Shown piece by piece: positions 17,801 to 26,819 of a stretch of DNA of 64,000 nt (position 1 is its first letter; each line of letters opens with the position of its first letter). The notes below the pieces were generated by a model that saw only the letters and a program-made list of their open reading frames with translations, was not told where the DNA came from and did no database searches. Source of the DNA: Sporolactobacillus shoreae (GTDB lineage: Bacteria > Bacillota > Bacilli > Bacillales > Sporolactobacillaceae). The stretch lies in the NCBI RefSeq assembly GCF_004684935.1, contig NZ_SRJD01000016.1, forward strand, positions 24,701 through 88,700. Reading direction: 5' to 3'. The translations under genes and the position numbers were made by a program.

Positions 17801-18311
17801 GCTGAAGCATTTTCCGGCGTTCATTGCCTTTCAATGTCAGAAATTCGGAAAATTTTCCCTGCGGAAGAACGACGGCGCGGGTAAAATCATCATGCGTCAG
17901 GCCAAGAATGTCCTGAATTCTCCGCGTGACATCCTTTTCCTTGTCGGCCAGCACTTCTTTTTCACCGTTGAGTCTCAGCAGCCGGCAGGTTCCCAGTCTC
18001 AGTCCTCCGTCTTTTGTCCGCTTATAGGAGCGCTCGGCGCGGTATCGGTCAGTCTTTGCTCCGGCCAGTTCAAACGTAAACCCGACGGAGAGCTGATCTT
18101 CAAGCTGGTTGAGTATGCCCTGTGTATTATTTGAGGCACGCTCGACCGTCCCATAAAGCGCCAGTGTGATGGCGTCAAGGATTGTTGATTTTCCGCTCCC
18201 TGTTGGTCCGAAGATTCCGAAAATGCCATCCGCTGAGAGTGTTTCAAAATCAATGTGCTGCACTTCACGGAAGCTGTTCAATCCCTGAATCGTCAATTCA
18301 ATCGGTTTCAT
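14898..18311 (-). CDS. sbcC: Exonuclease SbcCD subunit C (Rad50-like SMC ATPase)
   Basis: The ATPase and coiled-coil half of the SbcCD nuclease, which opens DNA hairpins and trims protein-blocked ends. Its 1137 residues run as an N-terminal Walker A lobe (GPTGSGKSTILDAI, about 35-48), a long coiled coil, a zinc hook CPVC in GEPCPVCGAVHHP near the middle, a returning coiled coil, and a C-terminal lobe with SSLSGGETF and Walker B FFFLDEGFGTLD. The ATG overlaps the end of sbcD by 14 bases, so the two are translationally coupled. It is the last gene of the addB-addA-sbcD-sbcC operon. Confidence 0.96.
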   Translation of the reverse strand: MKPIELTIQGLNSFREVQHIDFETLSADGIFGIFGPTGSGKSTILDAITLALYGTVERASNNTQGILNQLEDQLSVGFTFELAGAKTDRYRAERSYKRTKDGGLRLGTCRLLRLNGEKEVLADKEKDVTRRIQDILGLTHDDFTRAVVLPQGKFSEFLTLKGNERRKMLQRLFHLEKYGDELLAKLKMHYEAVTRRLEIISEKEALLGDASRQAVDKLRGEYQLLKKEFSETRTRMENYGQERDQIRQVWMLQEEKDRKIKAQHELVVLQPDIEDKKRLLKLNDKADKMIPYLEHLITAEKENQEAGTEFARADSLFLKSRTSEEETRGKYATAKQLIEEKEPLLSARRQELVQGQGIRRQLDTGLKERLSALTSFNELEKQIQSVNEKINLEVKRKSELGLSLENLEKTLSDIEVPNSQRTMIYQARDGKKAIDAMEDRLKEKRADWKKAQKNFLDNQQALEGEISRQEETVIHAEQWFQQCRRIYNRTENAGSTIRLLLEFVRRKQEEAAQERDLAYKQLLSLNLASGLEDGEPCPVCGAVHHPNPAVRISHPDQEGPDKKIAYYRKSEDALIRFQQENNTCGFQLEEQSKNFSAIFPHRPVTGNHSEDQDESSDQVNFAEWESHGIKEALDKAALDIREQKQDIIALGETLAKYIDQARELNQKRISLEANLKIYNESKQKIEDEALNLKHELEKLIAEWPENFPKPDDVAEIDQKIQNADQEAERIRKQIVEARIALTEMEQKFKSDQDENARIEAKRNEIRGKLENIRSSLANCEQELSLLHLSPDSPVKTMLEELDYELRTLKESKEQHYQMWQGALSEFNEADKLRSGASARLERAKTNLESAELKWDERMNQSGFATRNAVLSAHMTEEKRGETEKRIESYEKDTVQLASDLRTLSEKLAGQSVTKDQLADAEERYSQLEKSVQQLSERLGASSTALEDITKRNALFEELESGRKTAEKAEGQFEKMQRVFRGNAFVEFVAEEQLQSVCLAASKRLGDLTSGRYALETDEGGGFIIRDNGNGGILRPVSSLSGGETFLTSLALALSLSEQIQLRGNVPLQFFFLDEGFGTLDPELLDTVITALERLHMRKLFIGVISHVPEMRERLPRRLVVEPAEPSGRGSQVSMEYL

Positions 18312-19503
18312 GTCGGTCCCTCCCTGCAGCTGCTTCCTTTACCGAAGGATCTTCCTGAATCAGCTGAAGAAAAAGCCGTACAAGTTCCTCTCCCGGTTCG
18401 GCTCCTTGCACTTGATTTTTATAGAATCGGATAAAAAGCTGGTCGATGGGAAGGTCGGACCTTGAATTTACCTTAGTCTCTTCCTGATTTTTGCTATAAA
18501 TTGGCCGAATGGTGACAATGTGATTGTTGGATTGACGCAAACTCTGTATATCATGCATGTTCAACGCCTCGTCCAACTGGATCTCAAGATCAATCCACGC
18601 GTTCTGATCACGTCCTTCTTCGAGCCAGCGGCGAACTTCTTCGAGCCCGTTCTCTGCATGCCAACGCACCAGGGGACGGCCGGAGGACAGAGGAATTTGT
18701 TTCACCTCTGCCCCTTTCCGCGGTTCAACATCTATGATTGTCACCGATTTCTGCTGTCCGGATTCGGAAAAACTGTAGGCCAATGGGGATCCCACATAAC
18801 GCGCGGGTGACGGTGCCGCCTCAAGGGTCTGCGGTCTATGTAAATGCCCCAGCGCCACATACTGCGCTTCACCCGGGAATGATGAAGGGTATACGGTATA
18901 TGCCCCGCCCACCTGTATCGGCCGTTCCGATTCGGATTCCTTTCCACCGGCTGTGAAAATATGCGTCATCAGAATATTGACTGTTTCTCTGGAAAAATGC
19001 TGTGCATGTTCCCGGAACAGTCTTTCCAGTCGAGAATTATAGGCTTCCTGAATGGCGGTTTCCTCATTCATTGTGCTCAGGCACTCGTTCAGCCTTGATT
19101 CCGAGGGATAGGGAATACAGCTGAGGACCAGTGTTTCATTCGTACGGCGGACATTAAGGGAGATCGGCGAAGTGACTGGTTTCCCGACAATGGTGATTCC
19201 ACGGCGCCCGGCGAGAGGCCGCGAAGCCTCAAGACGTTCAGGGCTATCATGATTACCGGCGATTACAAGCAGGGGCCGCGCTCCTCCGCAGGCAAGCCGC
19301 TCTGCCGTTTCATAAAAGAGCGCCTCTGAGATGGCCGGAGGATTGACCGTATCAAATACATCTCCAGCCATCAATATCGCATCGACTTTTTCATCATCGG
19401 CAATCCGGCAGATCTCATCCATTACATCCTCCTGCTCATCTTCTCGCGAACGTCCCTCAAGTGTCCGCCCAAGATGCCAATCTGCAGTATGCATCAGCCT
19501 CAA
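18298..19503 (-). CDS. sbcD: Exonuclease SbcCD subunit D (Mre11-like nuclease)
   Basis: The Mn2+-dependent phosphoesterase partner of SbcC, 401 residues. The metallophosphatase motifs DWHLG, GDVFD and GNHDS are all present, followed by a C-terminal DNA-binding cap region. I place the start at TTG 19503, giving MRLMHTADWHLG, the family's usual N-terminus. A run AAGGGGGGG sits 5 bases upstream, and the TTG overlaps the addA stop (TTGA). The upstream extension of this frame overlaps addA and is not needed. The overlaps with addA and sbcC indicate one mRNA. Confidence 0.95.
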   Translation of the reverse strand: MRLMHTADWHLGRTLEGRSREDEQEDVMDEICRIADDEKVDAILMAGDVFDTVNPPAISEALFYETAERLACGGARPLLVIAGNHDSPERLEASRPLAGRRGITIVGKPVTSPISLNVRRTNETLVLSCIPYPSESRLNECLSTMNEETAIQEAYNSRLERLFREHAQHFSRETVNILMTHIFTAGGKESESERPIQVGGAYTVYPSSFPGEAQYVALGHLHRPQTLEAAPSPARYVGSPLAYSFSESGQQKSVTIIDVEPRKGAEVKQIPLSSGRPLVRWHAENGLEEVRRWLEEGRDQNAWIDLEIQLDEALNMHDIQSLRQSNNHIVTIRPIYSKNQEETKVNSRSDLPIDQLFIRFYKNQVQGAEPGEELVRLFLQLIQEDPSVKEAAAGRDRHETD

Positions 19504-22500
19504 TTGAACCCCCCCTTTTGATCTGTCAGATCGACGAAATACCCACCGTCGAACGCATAAAGTCCGACCTGTGCCACCCTGCGTTTCCAAATCCTTTCAA
19601 TCGCCAGTCGGTACAGACCCAGCTGTACACGGTAGCGTCGCTTTAACTCTTCAATTGCCGCCTTCTTTTCTGGAAAACGGTCTGAAAGCCGATCTGTTTT
19701 ATAGTCGAGCAGAAGCAGCCCCTGCCTGTCCTCAATAATGCAGTCAATGACGCCCTGAACTAGTACCTTTTCACTATTTTCCGGATTTCCGCGACCCCAG
19801 GCAGGGTAGACATCTGCAGTATCCAGAACAAGGCTGAAGGGGCATTCGCGAGTGACCTGGATGGCTTCACGCATCCTTACGCCAACGAGTGACGATAAAA
19901 ATTTGAGGACAGCTTGATAATCCAGGCTGTTTTCTTCATCAACAGTCAAAATCTCTTTTTCAACCAGCTCTAGTCCCTGCGCGCGGATGGATGCAGCATC
20001 AGTAACATGATTCAGATCCAGATGCTGCATCAGGATGTGCATCGATGTGCCTCTTTCCGTCGGCGAAAGCTCGCCCCTTTGCAGGAAGTTTGGCCTATCT
20101 CCGCCAATCGCAGAGAATTGACGGTCTAACAGGCGACCATCCTGTCCCTGACTGAAATATTCCTGATGCGCTTTGATCTCGGTCACCGTTTGTTTGGCCA
20201 TAGTAAGGGTGGCCTGAGTATACGGGTAAATCCATTCCAGCCGCCTCCTGACCTCATCTTGATTGCCTGAATACGATGCAACAGCTTTCCATTGTTTCAC
20301 CCGCTCAAGACGTGTATTTTCTTTAGGCGTCCGCTCCGGCTGCCCCACCTGAAGACTTCTTGCAGCGACGATACTCACATTCAGCGCTGCCGGGTCTTCC
20401 GAGATGGCTGTCCTGTCAGGCGATCCACCAACCAAATGGTGCAGTACTTCCGAAGATCGGTGACGGAGGACGGACGGTCCGATCCAGTCCAGAAATGATG
20501 TCGCCGAGGTCCGGAGATATTCGGGAAGTAGCCATTCCGGACAGCTCATCGCTGGCAGCCATTGACGGACTTGTTTTTCCGCATCGCGGACCGTTCCGAC
20601 TAAAATAAGCTTTTCTCGCGCGCGGGTGACCGCCACATAAAGGATGCGCATCTCTTCGGCCACCGCATCTGCCCTCAACTGCTCTCGGATAGCGAGATAG
20701 GGCAATGTCGGTACACTGAGCCTTTTCTCCGGATCAATCCAGCGCGTCCCTATACCGAGTGTCTTATGCAGCAATGCCGGGGAGGCCAGATCCTTCATAT
20801 TAAACTTTCTTCCTATACCCGACAGAAAAACGACAGGAAATTCAAGCCCCTTGCTTTTATGGATCGTCATGATCCGCACGACATCTTCCTGTTCACTCAG
20901 CGCCCGGGCTTCCCCGAGATCACCTCCGCTTTCCCTCATCCTTTCAATAAAGCGCAAAAAACGGAAGAGTCCTCTAAAGGATGTTTTTTCATATTGACGG
21001 GCGCGGTCATAAAACGCTTTAAGGTTTGCCTGACGCTGGGTACCTCCGGTCAGGCCTCCGGCGTAGTCAAAATAGCCGGTATCCCTATAAATTTGCCAGA
21101 TGAGTTCCGACACCGGGCGGCTTTTTGAGAGACTGCGCCATTCACTGAGTTTCCCGAGAAAATCTGACAGCTTGTCCGCAAGCTCATCATGTCGGGTTTC
21201 CGCATATTTTTTCAATGCTTCATAATAGGAAGCATCACGATCCGACATCCGAATCAGTGAGAGAGAATCCCCGTTAAGGCCGATAAAAGGCGAACGAAGC
21301 ACTGACGCAAGCGGAATATCCTGGAACGGGTTATCGATCACCTTCAATACAGCCAGCATGACCGATATCTCGATTGTGTCAAAATAACCCTTAGTCAGTT
21401 CTGCGTATGCGGGAATCCCATGTTGTGCAAGAACCTCTTTCATCATCGCCGCAGAGTTGCTGGATGAACGCATCAGAACGGCAATATCACGATAGCGTAC
21501 TGACCTCATCTGGTGGGAATCTTTGTCAAGCACCTGAAAAGCCGGATTCTTCCCATTGCCGATCATCGCGGAAATACGGTCGCTGATTGCGGCAGCCTCG
21601 AGCTCTGTTGACTCATAATCATCCGTTCCGTCGGCATCTTCGTTGCCCTGATCCGCCCGGTCAATCAGTTCTACGTCCATGGGCAGACACTCATCCTGAT
21701 AGTCCGCGCCAAACCGAAGTTCAGCGGCTCTGTCATAAGTCACACCGCCGGCCGTTTCATCCATTACCTGCCGAAACAGAAAGTTCGCGCCGTCAATCAC
21801 TTCTTTACGACTGCGAAAATTACTGGAAAGGTCAATTTTCTGCGCTCTTGTTTCAGGATTTGAAAACATTTTGTACTTTTCTATGAAAAGCCTCGGTTCT
21901 GCCAGACGGAATCCATAGATGCTCTGTTTTACATCTCCGACCATAAATAGATTTCCGCCGTCACTCTCTTTAGTGATCAGCTGAATAACCGCTTCCTGCA
22001 CCCGATTCGTGTCCTGATATTCGTCCACAAGAACTTCCTCAAACCTTGCCCGGTACTGTTTCGCAACGACAGAAGGTGCAACATGGTCTGGATCGGATCC
22101 ATCCGCTCTGAGAACCGCCAGGCACTCATGTTCCAGGTCGGAAAAATCGAGCACCGCTTTTCTCCGTTTTTCCTGGCGGAATTGCCTCGTAAATTCCCTG
22201 ACCAGCTCCACCAGCACAGAAATAGAGGGCGCCATGTCCCTTAGATCCTGAAGCAGTTCTTCCGGGGCGCGATCAAACCATTGCTGCTTGAGATCTGTGA
22301 TTATTTTTTTGACTTTATCACGCGCTTTTTTGACCTGATCTTTTATTCCTTCATCCACATTTTTCGAAGACACGGATTTAAGCTTATCAAATGTGAAAGA
22401 TAAAACTTGTGAGCGGATGGATTCCCATCCCGATTCTTTAAGCAAAAGCAGTTCATTCACTTTAGAGAGGTCCGAGGAAAGTGTCTCCGCATAGGCTTCA

Positions 22501-23249
22501 GGTCCGCCAGGTTCGCTGCACAGGCGGATGGCTTCTTCCAGCGAGCTTGCGGCGTCTGATAAATTGCGAAACAACACCCTTTTAAGGCCTTTTGTCCAGC
22601 TGAAATCATCAATCGACTGTCCTTCATACGGCTGATAGCTTTCCGGTAAATGATTCAGCCATTGATCCGGCCAGGGATTGCTGAGCGAAAAGTCATAGAC
22701 TCTGAAGATCAGGCTCCGAAGTGCATCGTCGCTTCTGTCCCCCGAATACTGATCCACCAGTTTGAAAAAGGCGGGATCACCTGTTGTATAGTTTTTTTCC
22801 AGAACCCCGTCCAAAACTTCTTCCCGGAGCAGGCCCGCTTCTGTCTCATCAAGAAGACGGAATCCAGGATCAAGATCCAGATAATAATAATACTTTTTAA
22901 TGACCGACATGCAGAACGCGTGAAGAGTCATGATTGAAGCTTTGCTGAGCAGTGCCTGCTGACGGCGCAAATAAAGGCTTTCAGGATGTTCGGCAATTTG
23001 CTTGTCCAGTGCGCGGCCGATCCTCTCCCGCATTTCAGCAGCTGCGGCATTTGTAAAAGTGACAACCAGGAGGTCATCAATCGTGATCCGATTTTCCTGA
23101 TCCGTAACTTTTTTGATGATCCGTTCGACGAGTACCGCTGTTTTTCCGGAACCTGCCGCGGCAGCAACCAGAAGGTCATGTCCTTTTTCTGTGATCGCCT
23201 GCCACTGTTCTTCCGTCCATTTGCTCTTCTCAGGCTTTGCTCGTGTCAT
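19500..23249 (-). CDS. addA: ATP-dependent helicase/nuclease subunit A
   Basis: The UvrD-like helicase and nuclease subunit of AddAB, the RecBCD counterpart that processes double-strand breaks and loads RecA. Its 1249 residues contain the Walker A AAAGSGKTAVLVERI near residue 33, helicase motif II VDEYQDTN, motif VI-like YVAVTRAREKL, and a C-terminal RecB-type nuclease domain with LLLDYKTDRL. The start ATG overlaps the addB stop in an ATGA arrangement. The length matches Bacillales AddA. No broken motif was noticed. Confidence 0.97.
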   Translation of the reverse strand: MTRAKPEKSKWTEEQWQAITEKGHDLLVAAAAGSGKTAVLVERIIKKVTDQENRITIDDLLVVTFTNAAAAEMRERIGRALDKQIAEHPESLYLRRQQALLSKASIMTLHAFCMSVIKKYYYYLDLDPGFRLLDETEAGLLREEVLDGVLEKNYTTGDPAFFKLVDQYSGDRSDDALRSLIFRVYDFSLSNPWPDQWLNHLPESYQPYEGQSIDDFSWTKGLKRVLFRNLSDAASSLEEAIRLCSEPGGPEAYAETLSSDLSKVNELLLLKESGWESIRSQVLSFTFDKLKSVSSKNVDEGIKDQVKKARDKVKKIITDLKQQWFDRAPEELLQDLRDMAPSISVLVELVREFTRQFRQEKRRKAVLDFSDLEHECLAVLRADGSDPDHVAPSVVAKQYRARFEEVLVDEYQDTNRVQEAVIQLITKESDGGNLFMVGDVKQSIYGFRLAEPRLFIEKYKMFSNPETRAQKIDLSSNFRSRKEVIDGANFLFRQVMDETAGGVTYDRAAELRFGADYQDECLPMDVELIDRADQGNEDADGTDDYESTELEAAAISDRISAMIGNGKNPAFQVLDKDSHQMRSVRYRDIAVLMRSSSNSAAMMKEVLAQHGIPAYAELTKGYFDTIEISVMLAVLKVIDNPFQDIPLASVLRSPFIGLNGDSLSLIRMSDRDASYYEALKKYAETRHDELADKLSDFLGKLSEWRSLSKSRPVSELIWQIYRDTGYFDYAGGLTGGTQRQANLKAFYDRARQYEKTSFRGLFRFLRFIERMRESGGDLGEARALSEQEDVVRIMTIHKSKGLEFPVVFLSGIGRKFNMKDLASPALLHKTLGIGTRWIDPEKRLSVPTLPYLAIREQLRADAVAEEMRILYVAVTRAREKLILVGTVRDAEKQVRQWLPAMSCPEWLLPEYLRTSATSFLDWIGPSVLRHRSSEVLHHLVGGSPDRTAISEDPAALNVSIVAARSLQVGQPERTPKENTRLERVKQWKAVASYSGNQDEVRRRLEWIYPYTQATLTMAKQTVTEIKAHQEYFSQGQDGRLLDRQFSAIGGDRPNFLQRGELSPTERGTSMHILMQHLDLNHVTDAASIRAQGLELVEKEILTVDEENSLDYQAVLKFLSSLVGVRMREAIQVTRECPFSLVLDTADVYPAWGRGNPENSEKVLVQGVIDCIIEDRQGLLLLDYKTDRLSDRFPEKKAAIEELKRRYRVQLGLYRLAIERIWKRRVAQVGLYAFDGGYFVDLTDQKGGFN

Positions 23250-26200
23250 GAGTCCTTGCCTCCTTTCTCCGTTAATTCCTTCAGAATGTGCTCGTCAGGA
23301 ATCTTTTTCAGCTGCCTGAATGCATTGCCAGGCTGCGACTGATCAAATTGGCAGACCGGTCTGTAAGGACAGAAGGTGCAGGGGATGCGCTCTTTCAGCT
23401 TGAAAGGGGCAATGCGGACATCGCCATCGGTAATTTTTTCTCCGATCTCAGTCATCCTATCTTTGGCGTAGTTCCGCAGGGCGCCGAATTGTTCCGGTGT
23501 GGCAAGAGAAGATCCTTTATAATAGCTGCCATCCCTTTTTATTCCGAATGGTGCGACCTCCGAGTGGCCGCCCGATGGCAAAAGATCGGTCAGTTTAAGA
23601 GCCTCTTCATCTTCAAGCAGCAGCCCTTTCATTTTGAATGTTTTATAGAGTTCGTCCTCAACCGCTTCAGATGAGATTTTTTTGTCCTGGATGAGTGAAG
23701 GATTATGCATATGAAAATATAAAACACCTGCCGGCTCTGCCTGAGTCCCCAGCCAATGTTTTGAATTCGTGATTGCGACATCAAGGTAAGCGAGCATCTG
23801 CAGAGCGAGTCCATAGTAGACATCATTCAGGTTCAGATCCTTCGCGCCCGACTTGTAATCAATGATTCTCAAAAGAAGCCGATGATTCGCGTCTTCCGCT
23901 TTATCCACACGGTCAATCCGGCCGACAATTTCCATTTTACATCCGTTATCCAACGAGAAGGCGAGCGGGGGAACGGGCTGTCCCGGTCCGAACGGGAGTT
24001 CCAGGCTTACCGGCGTAAAGCCGCTGACGCGCGCGTGACGGCTCATGACCCTGGCGACACGTGCGACTACCTGCTCCAGCTTGCGCTGCAGATAACGATA
24101 CCGGCCGGAACTCGACAGGATCTGGCGCTGAAGTCTCGGGGCAATCGCGTCCACTGTTCTTGCGGCAAGCCTGTCGCAGTCTTCCGGTGAAAGTTCCCCC
24201 CAGTCCCCGTGATTTTTCATGATCTCCTCTGTCATTTTTTTGACAGCGAGATGAAAAAGCTGGCCTATATCCGGCGCCGCAAGCTGAAAAACTTCCCTTT
24301 CCCTGAGCCTCAGGCCATATGAAGCGAACTGTGAAAAGGGACAGGCGCTGAAAAGTTCCATTCGCGAAACGCTGGCCTGAATCGTGTTGCCGTAAAGATC
24401 ACGTGCCATTGCCTTGCTCAGGTGTTCGTCATTTCGTGAAAACAACCCGGAAAGTATTTTTTTTGCTTTCGGTCCCCAATTTGTCTGAGGCGTAAACCAG
24501 TTATAGGCATCCCACCAGATGTCTGATATCCCATAGCCTCTCCGCCACTCCCTGATCTGAGTGGCAAGATAGCTGATCGTTTTTCGCGGTGAATTGATAA
24601 AACCGATCTGTTCGGATTCCGGCAATGAACGCGGCTCAGACAATGCGAGCCGGACGGGCAGATCCGGAAACAACCGGCGGAGTCGGCCGACCAGCGGCGA
24701 AGCTTTAAGCGCTTCACCGCCCTCCGAAGCAAGCGGGTATGAGAGGTACAGCCTTTCTTCAGGCATAGACAAAGCGCGGAATATCAATTCGTTTTCCCAG
24801 GCCATCTGCCCGTCATCATCGTCGGCGACATGCATCCCGCCTTCTTCAAGCGTCTTCCTGTCATCTCCTGAGAAAAGGCCCTGTTCCGATGGCTTGGAAG
24901 GAATCACACCTTCATTAACACCGAGGAGGAAAACAGCTCTTGGATTTGAAGATCTCATCCGGTCCATGCTGCCGACAAGAACCTGATCAAATGCCGGTGG
25001 AACCAGTGCAAATTCAAGACTGTCAAGGCCTGAACCAATAATTTGGGTAAAGAGCTCCCCACTTATCTTTGCATTGCCCGCCCCTTCCACGCACTGGTCG
25101 AACAAATCAATAACCGCCTTCCAGGCTTGTCCGTGTTCCCTGGACTCCTCCAGGCGTTGATCCTTTTCCGCTTTCTGAGCTAAATGTTCCAGTTTTGCGG
25201 GTACTGACAATCTGATCAGGAACTCATAAAGCGCTTCACATTTTCTGCGAACATCCTGAGCTTCTTTTAATTGCCCGGCTAACCAAGCGAGAGGTTCGGC
25301 CACTATTTTTCTCCAGTAATTAATCTTCTTCTGCGCGTCCTGTTCTCTGTCTGTCGACTCTACCTCGTTTTCTGAAAGGCCCCGATAAACGTGATAAGTC
25401 CATGGCTCCTTATCTGTCCACTTCTTTTCACCATAAATTCCGTAAGCCATAACATAATTTTCCAGTTGATCCATGGCCTCGCGGGCACCCTTGAGATCAC
25501 TGCCTGCCGGGATCAAGAGGTCGGTCTTCACACAGCGGAAAACAGGCTCGTAATGCCAGTTCTGCTGGAGGGTTTCCAGAACAGAACGGATCAATTCAAT
25601 AAGCGGATGATGTTTCATTGATTTTTTCCGGTCAATAAAAATAGGAATCCCATAATCGGTAAAGACAGTTTCAATCAAATCCCGGTAACTGTCCAGATCA
25701 CGAACCAGCACTGTTATATCCCTGAAGTGGAGATTCCTGTCCCGGGCAAGCCCGATCAGATTTCTTGCGGCCTGTTCCACCTCTTCACGGCGGTTAACCG
25801 CTTCGGTAAGAACAATCCCTTCAGATGAAGTACCTTCTTTAACAGCATGATCCCCAAAGTTTAGATTTAGAGCTCTAAGCCCTGACGTTTTCGCTCGGAC
25901 GACCTCATTCTTAGTTAAAATGGGCTCAACAGTGAGGTGCTGATTTTCAGCGGCTTCTTTCAACTGGAGATAAAGCAAAGCCGGATGCCTGAAAGCGGAA
26001 AATTCATCAGGAAGCCGGTCATAAGCTTTGTCGGAACCAAGAATCACCGTGACGCGCCGGCAGGCACCCATCAGTTGTGCCACGACGAGCTGTTCTTCAG
26101 GCGTCATGGTCTGAAAACCGTCAATCCATACTTCGGCCTCTCTCAAAAACTTTGTTTCGGCGATTTTCCCGGCCATCAGGTTTAAATAGTCGTCACTGTC

Positions 26201-26731
26201 CACATATTTCCCTTCAAGGGCTTCTTCGAACGATTGATAGACAACAGACAGATCGTGAAGTTTATCTTTCAGCAGCAAATCATCCGCCGGAGCAGATTCC
26301 GACTGCGTTGCAATTTGTTCTGGTGTCAGGCAATAGTGTTTGAATTCGGCGATTGTATCTCCCAGCAGGCTGTAAAAACCCGTTTGCTCCGAGGCTTTCC
26401 GGAACAAACGCAGTACCTTTTTATTTTCTTCCACAACCTTCCGCAGCAGCATCGCAAGTCCCACAGAATTCAGATGAATACGGGTCATTCCGCCTGACTG
26501 CTGGAGAACGCGGAGCGCCAGCCGTGGCATGCTGTAAACATTCAGCCGGGTCATTCCGCCTAATCCGGGTGTGCCGGCAAATGCGTATTCCATACCGAAT
26601 GTCATATGCTCCGGAACGATATAGATCAGCGGAGACCCTGAAGGATTTTCACGAAGGCGTGTCCGGACTTCTTCCATGCACAATGCTGTTTTTCCAGTTC
26701 CGGGCCTTCCAAGAATAAAACGCACCGACAT
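23246..26731 (-). CDS. addB: ATP-dependent helicase/nuclease subunit B
   Basis: The partner of AddA in break processing and Chi recognition. It has an N-terminal ATPase-like domain (GRPGTGKTALCMEE), an inactive helicase-like middle and a C-terminal RecB-type nuclease domain with RIIDYKSG. The four iron-sulphur cysteines expected in AddB are visible: one in LFSACPFSQF and three in CTFCPYRPVCQF. I choose the ATG at 26731 (MSVRFILGRPG), since GGGAGG lies 7 bases before it; the upstream TTG overlaps that ribosome site. It is the first gene of the addB-addA-sbcD-sbcC operon and is preceded by a LexA-like box at 26786-26797. Confidence 0.96.
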   Translation of the reverse strand: MSVRFILGRPGTGKTALCMEEVRTRLRENPSGSPLIYIVPEHMTFGMEYAFAGTPGLGGMTRLNVYSMPRLALRVLQQSGGMTRIHLNSVGLAMLLRKVVEENKKVLRLFRKASEQTGFYSLLGDTIAEFKHYCLTPEQIATQSESAPADDLLLKDKLHDLSVVYQSFEEALEGKYVDSDDYLNLMAGKIAETKFLREAEVWIDGFQTMTPEEQLVVAQLMGACRRVTVILGSDKAYDRLPDEFSAFRHPALLYLQLKEAAENQHLTVEPILTKNEVVRAKTSGLRALNLNFGDHAVKEGTSSEGIVLTEAVNRREEVEQAARNLIGLARDRNLHFRDITVLVRDLDSYRDLIETVFTDYGIPIFIDRKKSMKHHPLIELIRSVLETLQQNWHYEPVFRCVKTDLLIPAGSDLKGAREAMDQLENYVMAYGIYGEKKWTDKEPWTYHVYRGLSENEVESTDREQDAQKKINYWRKIVAEPLAWLAGQLKEAQDVRRKCEALYEFLIRLSVPAKLEHLAQKAEKDQRLEESREHGQAWKAVIDLFDQCVEGAGNAKISGELFTQIIGSGLDSLEFALVPPAFDQVLVGSMDRMRSSNPRAVFLLGVNEGVIPSKPSEQGLFSGDDRKTLEEGGMHVADDDDGQMAWENELIFRALSMPEERLYLSYPLASEGGEALKASPLVGRLRRLFPDLPVRLALSEPRSLPESEQIGFINSPRKTISYLATQIREWRRGYGISDIWWDAYNWFTPQTNWGPKAKKILSGLFSRNDEHLSKAMARDLYGNTIQASVSRMELFSACPFSQFASYGLRLREREVFQLAAPDIGQLFHLAVKKMTEEIMKNHGDWGELSPEDCDRLAARTVDAIAPRLQRQILSSSGRYRYLQRKLEQVVARVARVMSRHARVSGFTPVSLELPFGPGQPVPPLAFSLDNGCKMEIVGRIDRVDKAEDANHRLLLRIIDYKSGAKDLNLNDVYYGLALQMLAYLDVAITNSKHWLGTQAEPAGVLYFHMHNPSLIQDKKISSEAVEDELYKTFKMKGLLLEDEEALKLTDLLPSGGHSEVAPFGIKRDGSYYKGSSLATPEQFGALRNYAKDRMTEIGEKITDGDVRIAPFKLKERIPCTFCPYRPVCQFDQSQPGNAFRQLKKIPDEHILKELTEKGGKDS

Positions 26732-26770
26732 CTTCAATCCTCCCAATCAGACGACAATATTCATTCTCTA

Positions 26771-26797
26771 ATTATACCATACTAAGAACATTTGTTC
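26771..26797 (-). promoter_or_regulatory. addB promoter -10 with overlapping LexA-like SOS box
   Basis: On the minus strand a TATAAT (+ strand 26771-26776) lies about 40 bases upstream of the addB ATG. Between it and the expected -35 position is the perfect palindromic core GAAC-ATTT-GTTC (26786-26797), the pattern of Gram-positive LexA sites. Binding there would block RNA polymerase. The -35 itself is weak. Confidence 0.62.
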
Positions 26798-26819
26798 CTT
26801 TTGTTTTCTAAATAGAAAA

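Noticed and set aside
16488..18134. Several long plus-strand ORFs antisense to sbcC
   Set aside because: The minus-strand frame has complete SbcC motifs; the antisense frames show no domains, ribosome sites or start conservation.
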